A DNA stretch of 64,000 nucleotides from Desulfurobacterium sp. TC5-1 (GTDB lineage Bacteria; Aquificota; Aquificia; Desulfurobacteriales; Desulfurobacteriaceae): contig NZ_ATXC01000001.1 of NCBI RefSeq assembly GCF_000421485.1, forward strand, positions 434,001 through 498,000, written 5' to 3'. The position numbers were made by a program, and so were the translations under genes. The notes beneath the pieces were generated by a model. The model was given only the letters and a program-made list of their open reading frames with translations, was not told the DNA's origin and ran no database searches. Positions 34,450-42,590 of this stretch are shown here, in pieces (the first letter of the stretch is position 1; each line of letters starts with the position of its first letter).

Positions 34450-37026
34450 ATGAGATATTTTTTTCTCTTAATGGGTTTTGTTCTTCTCCCCTTTACAGTG
34501 CATGCGGAGATTGAAGTTGTTTCAAAAGTCCCGTTTCCGGAATATTTAAAGAAAGAATTCCAGCGGCAGGCAGAAGTGGTTTGTAGAGTGGATAACTGTT
34601 CTGAAACGGTTCCTAAAGTGCTGGATATTCTTGGATTTAAGGCTAAATGGCAGAATGGAAAAATAGTGGTGGAGAAAAATTTAAGAATAAAAAATGTAAT
34701 TTTTGAAAACCTTCCTCCTGAACTTTTAAAAACTTCTAAAACCATAAAAAATTTCCTTATAGGTCAGAGGTTTTCCTCCTCTTTTGTCGAAAATGCCAGG
34801 TTGCTGCTGAGATTTAAACTTGAAGATATAGGATTCAAAGACGCCAGAGTAAATGTTGCTGTAAAGACATCTCCCGCTGGCTACATTGTTGTTTTCCACA
34901 TTAAAAGTGGTCTTCCTCACCAGATAGAGAAACTGGATGTAATTTGTGATAATTTTCGCATAAAAAAGTTTGTGGAATCCCGTTTAAAATCAATTATTGG
35001 GAAAAGATTACAGAGAAGTTATCTTTTTAACGAATTGAAGCGGATTGAGAATCACTTTGTATCTCTGGGATACTATAATTTTGAAATTAATACCCGTATA
35101 AAAATCTACGGTGAAGGTGGAAAAAGAAAAAGTGTTGAACTGATTATAAGAGTTAAACCGGGAAAGCAGTATAAAATTAAAATTTCAGGCAATTATCACA
35201 TAGACTCAAAAAAAATATTAAAGGTTTTAACTTTTGCAAGGGACAGAGCTTTTGATGAATTTGAGCTGGAGCAGAGCAGAGAAAAAATAGTCAGTGTTTA
35301 TAAAAACAGTGGCTTTCCTTACGTTAAAATTTCGGTTTTTACAAAAGATATTTCAAAAGATAAAGTTCTGGTTGTATTTCATATAACTGAAGGTCCTTAT
35401 GTAAAAATAGAAAATGTAAAAATTAAAATTCTGGGAACTGTAAATAAAAAGGTTTCCAGTGGTATAGATGACATTGTCTATAAAATAAAAGGCAAACCAT
35501 ATTCTGAAAGTAAAATAGCAGAAATAAAAGATTCTATTTCGTATCTTTTAAAAGAAAACGGCTATTTAAACGCTGAAGTTTCGGAAAGTTTCGGTGACTC
35601 AACGCTTAAGTTAGTTATAAATCCCGGCAGAGAGTTTCTTGTTGTAAGGTTGTTGAACCTTCCTATCAAATTGAATAGAAGGCTGCCCTTTCCATATTCT
35701 CCGGAGTTTGAAGAAAAGTTGAAATCAGACATTTCCGATTACTATAGAGATATTGGTTATCTTGACGTAAGGATTAGAATAGATAAGAAAGAAACGGTTA
35801 AAGGAAATCGGGTTCTTCTCTCTTTGCGTGTAAACACTGACAAAGGTCGGCGCTATTACGTAGGTTTTTCCCTGTTTGCAGGTTTAAGCAGAACGAATCT
35901 TTCGTCACTTGCTACTCTCAGAGTGGTAAGGCCTACGAGTTTTTACAGCAGAAAAAGAATAATAGAGCAGTATTCTATTCTTTCTGACACCAGAATATTT
36001 TCCATGATTGAACTGAAAGAAGTTAAGTCAGTAAGGACGGTTAATCCCGTTTTTGTTTTAAAGGAAGCACCGGTTTTGACGGTTAAAGGTTTTCTCGGTT
36101 ACAGTTCGGATGCTGGCACCACTGTCAAGGGGACGGTAAGGAGCAGTTCACCTTTTGGTAAAGCATTTTCCATGTTTCTTTCTGGTGAATATAGGTCCAC
36201 GGAAGGTTCTAATGTTTTTCTCAGAATTGGAAAGTCTGGTTTCTTTTCACCGAGGAACAGGGCGTATCTAAGCCTAATTCGTAAAACAGAGATTTTTGAG
36301 AGTTTTGATGTTGAACGTTATATAACGAGGTTTGAGATCAACAGAAAGCAGGGAAGGTCGCTGAAGCAAAATTATGGTGTGGAAGTTTCTAAGGAAATTG
36401 TAAACGATGTTACATCGGGAAAGACAAAGTTCTATAAAAAAACACTTTTTATTACCACCGATTATGATAGGAGAGACAGCTTTACGAATCCTGAGAGGGG
36501 ATACAGATTTTATTTGAAACTTTCATATACTGGTGGCTTTTTAGGTGGTGATGCGGATTATTTTCTCTCAGAGTTAAAAATTCTGAAGCTGAAGCGTTTA
36601 AGAAGAAATCTCATTTTTGCTTTCAGGAGCGGTGCAGGTTATATAAGACCATTTTCAAAGGGTGTGCCTTTGCAGGACAGGTTTTATCTTGGTGGTGCAG
36701 AGAGCATTAGAGGTTATAAGTACGGAACAATTTCACCGGTGGATTCGCTGGGTAACTATGTTGGCGGTGATTTCTATTCTCTGGCAAGCTTTGAGTTAAG
36801 ATATACTTTTTTTAAAGAGTTTCAGGTGGCACTCTTCTGTGATACCGGTGATGTTTTTCCCAGTGTTTCGGATTTTACTTTTAAGGACTGGTATTCTTCC
36901 GTAGGGGCTGGTTTTAGGTACCTTACGCCTGTAGGACCTCTCAGGGTAGATTATGGATACAAATTAAAGCCTATTGAGGGACAGGGAAGAGGAAGATTCC
37001 ATATCTCTTTTGGTTTTCCTTTTTAG
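34450..37026 (+). CDS. Omp85 family outer-membrane assembly protein (BamA/TamA-like)
   Basis: An 858-residue Omp85 protein. Signal peptide (cleavage near VHAEI, residue 20), then about five POTRA repeats to roughly residue 500 (recurrent hallmarks GYYNFEINTRI, SGFPYVKISVF, NGYLNAEVSES and IGYLDVRIRI), and a C-terminal barrel with the conserved loop YLGGAESIRGYKYGTISP near 742 and the terminal FHISFGFPF. BamA and TamA are not easily told apart; the lack of nearby skp, lpxD or fabZ makes it less likely to be the main bamA, though the length fits. GAGGAG precedes the ATG; it lies 9 bp after the radical SAM gene. Confidence 0.85.
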   Translation: MRYFFLLMGFVLLPFTVHAEIEVVSKVPFPEYLKKEFQRQAEVVCRVDNCSETVPKVLDILGFKAKWQNGKIVVEKNLRIKNVIFENLPPELLKTSKTIKNFLIGQRFSSSFVENARLLLRFKLEDIGFKDARVNVAVKTSPAGYIVVFHIKSGLPHQIEKLDVICDNFRIKKFVESRLKSIIGKRLQRSYLFNELKRIENHFVSLGYYNFEINTRIKIYGEGGKRKSVELIIRVKPGKQYKIKISGNYHIDSKKILKVLTFARDRAFDEFELEQSREKIVSVYKNSGFPYVKISVFTKDISKDKVLVVFHITEGPYVKIENVKIKILGTVNKKVSSGIDDIVYKIKGKPYSESKIAEIKDSISYLLKENGYLNAEVSESFGDSTLKLVINPGREFLVVRLLNLPIKLNRRLPFPYSPEFEEKLKSDISDYYRDIGYLDVRIRIDKKETVKGNRVLLSLRVNTDKGRRYYVGFSLFAGLSRTNLSSLATLRVVRPTSFYSRKRIIEQYSILSDTRIFSMIELKEVKSVRTVNPVFVLKEAPVLTVKGFLGYSSDAGTTVKGTVRSSSPFGKAFSMFLSGEYRSTEGSNVFLRIGKSGFFSPRNRAYLSLIRKTEIFESFDVERYITRFEINRKQGRSLKQNYGVEVSKEIVNDVTSGKTKFYKKTLFITTDYDRRDSFTNPERGYRFYLKLSYTGGFLGGDADYFLSELKILKLKRLRRNLIFAFRSGAGYIRPFSKGVPLQDRFYLGGAESIRGYKYGTISPVDSLGNYVGGDFYSLASFELRYTFFKEFQVALFCDTGDVFPSVSDFTFKDWYSSVGAGFRYLTPVGPLRVDYGYKLKPIEGQGRGRFHISFGFPF

Positions 37027-37037
37027 GAGAGGGAAAT

Positions 37038-38207
37038 ATGAAACGGAAAGTTTCGAGAAACGTTATTCTTTTAGGCTTGGTTAGTCTGCTTAACGATATG
37101 AGTAGTGAAATGATAGCACCTATAATTCCCGGTTATCTTATAGATGTCTTAAAGCTGAGAGAAATAACAAGTGGAGTTGTTGTCGGCCTTATAGAGAGTC
37201 TTAGTTCGATATTGAAGGTTCTTTTTGGCTATTTGAGTGATAAGTTTCAGAATAGAAAACTTTTTGTTGGAATCGGATACAGTATTTCTACATTTTCAAA
37301 AGCCATGCTCGGATTTACTAAAAGTTGGTTTGATTTTCTGGTTTTTAAAATTTTAGACAGGGTTGGGAAGGGAATAAGAACGGCACCTCGTGATGCGTTG
37401 ATTGCAGAATCTACCGGTAGTAACGGTAGTGGTAAAGCTTTTGGTTTTCATCGTATGATGGATACCTTTGGTGCGGTACTTGGCCCTCTGATTGCCCTCG
37501 GTATTCTTGCATTTCTGAAGACTGGAGGTGCCTCTTCTTACAGAACAGTTTTCTTCCTCTCTGCCGTTCCGGGTATTTTTGCAGTTATGATTATTGTTCT
37601 TTTCGTAAAAGATACGGGAAGAAAAGTAAAGAAAAAAATTGAGAGACTTGTTTCTGTTGAAAAACGGGAAATAAAATACTTTCTCGCAGTTGTGGCCGTG
37701 GGTGCTTTAGGAAGATACAGTTACGCTTTCGTTCTGTGGAAAGCCAGGAGTCTCGGGTATTCTACAATAGATAACCTGCTTTTTTACGCCCTTTTTAACC
37801 TTGTGTATGCTATTTTTTCTTATCCAGCAGGTGTTCTTGCTGACATTTTCGGGAAGAAAAAGTTAATTCTGACAGGTTTTCTCATTGGAGCGGGAGCTTC
37901 TGTTACTTTTTATGCGGCTAAAAGTATTGTTGGACTTGTTGTTGCTTTTATACTCTATGGGATTTATGTTGCAATAGACGACACGGTTCCCGTTTCTTTC
38001 ATGGCAGATGTTGCCGGTGAAAAGAAAAAGGGAACGGTTATAGGTACCTATCATACTGTTTTTGGTGTTTTTGTCCTTCCCGCTTCTGTAATTGCCGGCT
38101 TTCTGTGGCAGAATTATACTATAGATGTAGCTTTCCTGTTTGCAGCATGCATGAGTTTCCTTGCTTTTTTGATGTTACTTGGTTTTAGAACCACTTCTTG
38201 TAGTTAA
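37038..38207 (+). CDS. MFS transporter
   Basis: A 389-residue major facilitator with about 12 helices. The N-terminal LLNDMSSEMIAPIIPGYLIDVL and the loop with RTAPRDALIAES (near 114) place it in the group of MFS proteins with the SDMSSEMVYP-like start, annotated as drug or sugar-efflux-like; substrate unknown. AGGAGAGGG precedes the start, 11 bp after the Omp85 gene. Its 3' end overlaps the convergent pelB by 23 nt, so no terminator separates them. Confidence 0.82.
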   Translation: MKRKVSRNVILLGLVSLLNDMSSEMIAPIIPGYLIDVLKLREITSGVVVGLIESLSSILKVLFGYLSDKFQNRKLFVGIGYSISTFSKAMLGFTKSWFDFLVFKILDRVGKGIRTAPRDALIAESTGSNGSGKAFGFHRMMDTFGAVLGPLIALGILAFLKTGGASSYRTVFFLSAVPGIFAVMIIVLFVKDTGRKVKKKIERLVSVEKREIKYFLAVVAVGALGRYSYAFVLWKARSLGYSTIDNLLFYALFNLVYAIFSYPAGVLADIFGKKKLILTGFLIGAGASVTFYAAKSIVGLVVAFILYGIYVAIDDTVPVSFMADVAGEKKKGTVIGTYHTVFGVFVLPASVIAGFLWQNYTIDVAFLFAACMSFLAFLMLLGFRTTSCS

Positions 38208-41200
38208 TTTCAAATTTAAAGATTCTGTCACCGGTTGCCTGTGGATTTATAGAGTAGCTGAATCCCAGATTCAGGTTATCTTTCCCGACGAGCATGCCTC
38301 CTATACCGCCTCCTGTTGAGACTCCCCATCCGTAAACGGTATTGTAGCCCGTACTTATATTAAAGAACGGCCGCCACACTCTTACATAATTGTATTTGTT
38401 TTCGTAGCCGAACTCAAAACCAATTCCCACTTCCATGGAGCTTTCGGGGAGGGCATCTGCTGGCGGATAGTAAGTCATTTCATCAACAGCAGTGTTTGTA
38501 TGGTTTTTTCCGTTGTAGAATGTTTTTAGTACATATGTTTTAAAAGTAAAATCTGGATAGCCTGCCCTTAATTTGTAAAGTATTTCTTCGTAGAGATTTG
38601 TGCCGCTTCCCAGATTTTTTCTGTCAGAAGAAAAATACTTGTTCCACTCTATGTTTGATGTTAAAGTTAAAGAGTTCATGACGGGATAAGATATGTAAAT
38701 GCCGGCAGTGCTTTTATATCCTGCAGACATTAGATATACAGATTCATCAGCGGTTGTCGCTGATGAACCTTCTACTTTTACCTCAGTTCTGTGATTTAAA
38801 AGTGTTCTGTAAGTTAAAGTCAATCCGACATTTGTGCTTTTGTTTTTAATTATGTTAAAGCTTAATTTTGCACTCCCTGTTGAAAACAATTTTTCAACGT
38901 AAAGGTCTGTAGCATATCTGTCAAATAACTTTCTGTATTCGCTTTTGTTTAGAAACTTTGTGTTTGACTGATGAATGCCTGCATATACTCCGTTTCCTTT
39001 TTTTCCATATTTGAAGGAAAAGTCTGTTCTGATATCGTAAAGGCCTGAGCGGTCTTCCAGTGTTTCCGATATTACCCCGTAATTTCGGTATTGTGTATTT
39101 AAATCTCTAAGTTGTTTATATAGTTCTTCATCGTACGGATTATGTGTTAGTTTAATAAAAGCGGTGTTGAGAGCTTTTCCCGGTTTTCCTTCAAGAGTTA
39201 AAGCGGTTACTCTATCCCTTATGGGCAGTACGGGGCCGTAGTTTGAAGTTAACTTCATCATCTTGTACCGGTCGTCTTCGTAAAGTGCCAGGTTTAACTG
39301 AAGCCACTTTGAAACATCCTCTCTGTGTCTTGTTACGAGATAATCCACTTTTTCCGTTTGTCCTGATTTTATTAAGAATGAATAGTAAAGTTCTTTATAC
39401 ACTTTTGGCGGGAGGAACTTTTGTGATGCTTGAAGTTCTCTTTCAAACTTCCAGAGTGGTTCGTAGTACATGGCAACGCGCAGATAAGAAACCAGTTCAT
39501 CCGGATTCTTAAACATTCCTTGTTTTTCTATGATCTTTTTCATTTTTTTGAAAAGGTTGAATCTTATAGCTCTGGCTTCTTCGGGCTTGCCGTATAGTTC
39601 AAGAATATCAGCTTTTGTTAAAAGCATGGAAAAGTCTGAGGGTGGAATCTTTACCGACTTTATAAGTTTAAGTGCTTCTTTACCGTTCTGAAGGTACAGG
39701 TAAGCTGCTATGAACGGATAGGGATTTAGAACGGCATACTTTTTATAATTAAAAAGGGCTTTTTCCAGATCTTTTATATCCTGGTTATCCATTAAAAAGT
39801 AAATGTACTGTTCTATGAGCTCTGTGTTTTTTCGGTTTTTAAGCTCTATCTCCATTAATGATTTTGCTTTTTTTACTTTTCCAATATTTGATAAGGCGAG
39901 AACATAAACAGATAAAGGATAATTTTCTGATAACAATCTTCTTTTTTCCGCTTCCGGAAGGGAATCGATCGTGCTTATAATAAGTTTCCATCTTTTCAGT
40001 TTACTTGCCAGGCTCAGAAAATCTATCATAAAGTCCTCTATTCCTGTTGCTTTGTAGCCTTCAAGTGCATATTTCATGGCTTTTTCAGGATTTACTGAAG
40101 CGTAAAAGAGAATTATCCGTGAATAATCAAAGTCTTTCCCCTTCCCTGTATTAACCAGAGTTTCTGACGCTCTTGCGGCGGTTTCATAGTCTCCCAGTGC
40201 CCATGCAAGGTTTCCCATTAACTGCCAGTAGTCTGTAAGGCTTTCAGGGACGGAGTCGGCATTGTTTTTTAAAACTTGCAGGGCTTTGTCAAACTTCCTG
40301 TCCGAAATAAAAATTTTTGCTTCTATCAATGCATCGTTATACGTATATTTCTTCAGAATTTTAAGTTTTTCAAGTTCTTTTAAAGCTTTTTGTTTCTCTC
40401 CGTAAAACCAGTAGATAAAAGCCGCTTCTCTTATTAGTTGAGGATTGTTGCCGTAAACTTTCTCTGCAAGTTCTATTCCTTTATCAATGTTCCCCATTTT
40501 TCTGAAAAAGGCAATTAAATCTTTATAGAACAAAACTTTGTGTCCTTTTTTGATTTCTTCCTCTATTAACTTTTGTGCGGTTTCTTCATCTCCCAGCACC
40601 AGAGCTAAAGAATATGTTCTGTGGAATACTTTTTCTTCATTGAAACTGAAATATAATTTCTTGTAGGCCTGCAGCGCTACCGGCTGGTTATCAAGCCAGA
40701 GGGAAATTTTGGCAAGCCACTCCCACCAGAATTTGTGTTCTGGAAAAAGAACAGTTCCTCTTCTGGCAACCTCAAAAGCCTTTTTCAGGTTGTTGTTGCC
40801 TAAAAATATACGGAGAGAAGTTTTCAGGATTTCTTCTCTGTTATTGAGATTTGCAGTAACTGTTTTATACAACTTCTTCTCTATTTTTCTCGGTGATGTT
40901 GGAGCGAAAAAGAAATTTTTAATGCCCAGTAGGGAAAGTTTTTTGGAAAACTTTTTCAGGTCTTTAATGGATTTAGATAGCCCTATTCTTACAGTATAAA
41001 GTCCTCTGTCAGTTCTATATATAAACGCGTCTCTTTTTATACTTTCAGGAAGGTTGTTGAGATATCTGGCAGCCTTTTTATACGACTGGAAGGTTCCCAG
41101 CTGGACAGAATAGTACAGTGTATTTTTCTTTTTTTCTCCGGTAAAACCTTTCACTTTATTGGCATCTGTTGGAACTATAAAAGCACCGGAAATTCCGAAT

Positions 41201-41460
41201 TTTTCAAGAAGGTTCTTTTCCTGCTTTAGTTTTCTTACCGTTTCAGCCACATCAAATCTAACGGTTACCTTTCCTGAATCTGTTATATAAATAAATGACT
41301 TTTTTTTAAGGCTTGTCGGGAGATTTTCAAGAAATTTTTCCGCCTGAGAGCGGCTTCTGAAAGTTCCGAGTTGCCATGAATAGGCTATGCTTCCGGCAAA
41401 AGCCACTGAAGGAAGCAAGAGACAACATGTGTACAGCCAGATTTCCTTTATTCTTCTCAC
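38185..41460 (-). CDS. pelB: PelB-like outer-membrane exporter: SPOR-SPOR-TPR-beta-barrel
   Basis: Probable export protein of the Pel polysaccharide, 1091 residues. Signal peptide (1-22, VAFAG); two SPOR-like repeats of about 75 residues at 26-100 and 116-190, each beginning with a (Q)LGTF motif; a long TPR/helical solenoid from about 200 to 790; then a C-terminal beta-barrel (about 810-1091) ending in the aromatic NYKKWF. P. aeruginosa PelB (about 1190 residues) has one inner-membrane anchor, TPRs and a barrel; here the anchor is on a separate upstream gene and SPOR repeats are added. GTG start overlapping the upstream stop by 4 nt. Assignment rests on the architecture and the complete pel context. 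Confidence 0.85.
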   Translation of the reverse strand: MRRIKEIWLYTCCLLLPSVAFAGSIAYSWQLGTFRSRSQAEKFLENLPTSLKKKSFIYITDSGKVTVRFDVAETVRKLKQEKNLLEKFGISGAFIVPTDANKVKGFTGEKKKNTLYYSVQLGTFQSYKKAARYLNNLPESIKRDAFIYRTDRGLYTVRIGLSKSIKDLKKFSKKLSLLGIKNFFFAPTSPRKIEKKLYKTVTANLNNREEILKTSLRIFLGNNNLKKAFEVARRGTVLFPEHKFWWEWLAKISLWLDNQPVALQAYKKLYFSFNEEKVFHRTYSLALVLGDEETAQKLIEEEIKKGHKVLFYKDLIAFFRKMGNIDKGIELAEKVYGNNPQLIREAAFIYWFYGEKQKALKELEKLKILKKYTYNDALIEAKIFISDRKFDKALQVLKNNADSVPESLTDYWQLMGNLAWALGDYETAARASETLVNTGKGKDFDYSRIILFYASVNPEKAMKYALEGYKATGIEDFMIDFLSLASKLKRWKLIISTIDSLPEAEKRRLLSENYPLSVYVLALSNIGKVKKAKSLMEIELKNRKNTELIEQYIYFLMDNQDIKDLEKALFNYKKYAVLNPYPFIAAYLYLQNGKEALKLIKSVKIPPSDFSMLLTKADILELYGKPEEARAIRFNLFKKMKKIIEKQGMFKNPDELVSYLRVAMYYEPLWKFERELQASQKFLPPKVYKELYYSFLIKSGQTEKVDYLVTRHREDVSKWLQLNLALYEDDRYKMMKLTSNYGPVLPIRDRVTALTLEGKPGKALNTAFIKLTHNPYDEELYKQLRDLNTQYRNYGVISETLEDRSGLYDIRTDFSFKYGKKGNGVYAGIHQSNTKFLNKSEYRKLFDRYATDLYVEKLFSTGSAKLSFNIIKNKSTNVGLTLTYRTLLNHRTEVKVEGSSATTADESVYLMSAGYKSTAGIYISYPVMNSLTLTSNIEWNKYFSSDRKNLGSGTNLYEEILYKLRAGYPDFTFKTYVLKTFYNGKNHTNTAVDEMTYYPPADALPESSMEVGIGFEFGYENKYNYVRVWRPFFNISTGYNTVYGWGVSTGGGIGGMLVGKDNLNLGFSYSINPQATGDRIFKFEINYKKWF
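40891..41385 (-). repeat. Tandem SPOR-like repeats within PelB
   Basis: Two 75-residue units 90 residues apart (41161-41385 and 40891-41115). Shared pattern: Y-S-x-Q-LGTF at the start, NLP-x-S-(I/L)K in the middle, (F)IY-x-T-D-x-G-x-x-TVR, then F-x-(V/A)PT at the end. They are diverged at residue level but align without gaps. Confidence 0.75.
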
Positions 41461-42590
41461 CTTTTTCCCCCGTAAATTCTTACAGCTTTGTCGGCAAGTT
41501 GAAGAGATAGGTTTCGGTCGTTGAGTGCCATAGAAGTTTTTAGTAGAAAGAGTGCCATTTCAGGGTCATTTAGATAGTGCATCCCGTACTTTATTATGAG
41601 ATGTTTTACCAGTTCTTTTTTCCCTGCCCATAATGCTATTTCCACCGTTTTTTTAAAGTAATATTTTTCTTTTGTTGCCTTAAATGCTTCGTAAGCATAC
41701 TTGAATGCGCTGTTGTAGTCTTTTACTGCAAGAGCCATGTTGATCAAATTGTTTACATCTTTTCTGGAGAAATTGCCACTTTTAAGAAGTTGTTCTCCGT
41801 AGAAATATCCTCTATCAAAGTCGCCTGCTGCTACAGAAAGACGGAATGCTCTTCTTAGAAATTCCAATTTTTTTCTTCCGGTAGAATGGTTTATTAAAAA
41901 GTTTAGATGTTTAAATGCTTCGTCGTAATTTTTAAGTATAACGGCAAGTTTAAGTGCCTTTTTATGCCAGTTTACAGAATCTTTACCCATATTTGTCAGC
42001 TTATCTGCTGCAAGATACGCTATATCTGCGAAGCCAAATTTTAAGGATTCGGTATAGATATTCTTTACCGTTTCAGGGTCAAAGTTTGTTAAAGCTAAAT
42101 ATTTAAGGGTTTTCTTGATTTGCTTTTTAATTGCGTTTTTTTCGTTCGGCGCTGCCTGAGAGTACTTTTCCTCGAGAATTGCAAGTTTTATTTTCAGTAG
42201 TTCTCTTCTGGAAACCGGAATGCTTCCCATTTTCTCCAGTTCTTTTAAAAACTTCTCTGCCTCTTTAATATTTCCACTTTTTATGTCATTTTTTATGAGC
42301 ACCATAATAAGCTTGGGATCTTTTTTAATTCTAAGGAGGCTTTCTATGTATACTCTTGAAAGTCCAAAGTTTAAATTTTCTTTTCCACTTAGTATGGTTT
42401 CCGTGATCTCTCCTCCTGGAAATAGGAAAGCCGCCAGCACTATAAATAAAAGAACAAAAACAAGTATTTCCGCATTTGAAAATACCCTAATTTTTGCAAG
42501 TTGCTTCAATGCTTGCAGTTTTTTCTTTGAATCGAAATCTGATAAAACTTCCTTTTTTGAAAATTTCGGGATTCCCGGAAGATTTAACAT
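41457..42590 (-). CDS. Inner-membrane-anchored TPR protein of the pel cluster (PelB N-terminal part equivalent)
   Basis: A 377-residue protein with a basic cytoplasmic segment (1-38), one membrane helix (about 40-60, AEILVFVLLFIVLAAFLF) and a periplasmic helical-repeat region with TPR-like units (for example DPKLIMVLIKNDIKSGNIKEAEKFLKEL-type pairs starting near 93). It corresponds in position and topology to the N-terminal anchor and first TPRs of P. aeruginosa PelB. The start at 42590 has GAGGAAGGA upstream, so it truly overlaps the last 104 nt of pelA. It is not a frameshifted half of pelB, because the next gene has its own start and signal peptide. Confidence 0.75.
   Translation of the reverse strand: MLNLPGIPKFSKKEVLSDFDSKKKLQALKQLAKIRVFSNAEILVFVLLFIVLAAFLFPGGEITETILSGKENLNFGLSRVYIESLLRIKKDPKLIMVLIKNDIKSGNIKEAEKFLKELEKMGSIPVSRRELLKIKLAILEEKYSQAAPNEKNAIKKQIKKTLKYLALTNFDPETVKNIYTESLKFGFADIAYLAADKLTNMGKDSVNWHKKALKLAVILKNYDEAFKHLNFLINHSTGRKKLEFLRRAFRLSVAAGDFDRGYFYGEQLLKSGNFSRKDVNNLINMALAVKDYNSAFKYAYEAFKATKEKYYFKKTVEIALWAGKKELVKHLIIKYGMHYLNDPEMALFLLKTSMALNDRNLSLQLADKAVRIYGGKR

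Noticed and set aside
41457-41460. Possible frameshift splitting one pelB gene
   Set aside because: The downstream gene has its own GTG start and a clear signal peptide, and the upstream protein has its own anchor, so these are two genes with a 4-nt GTGA overlap.
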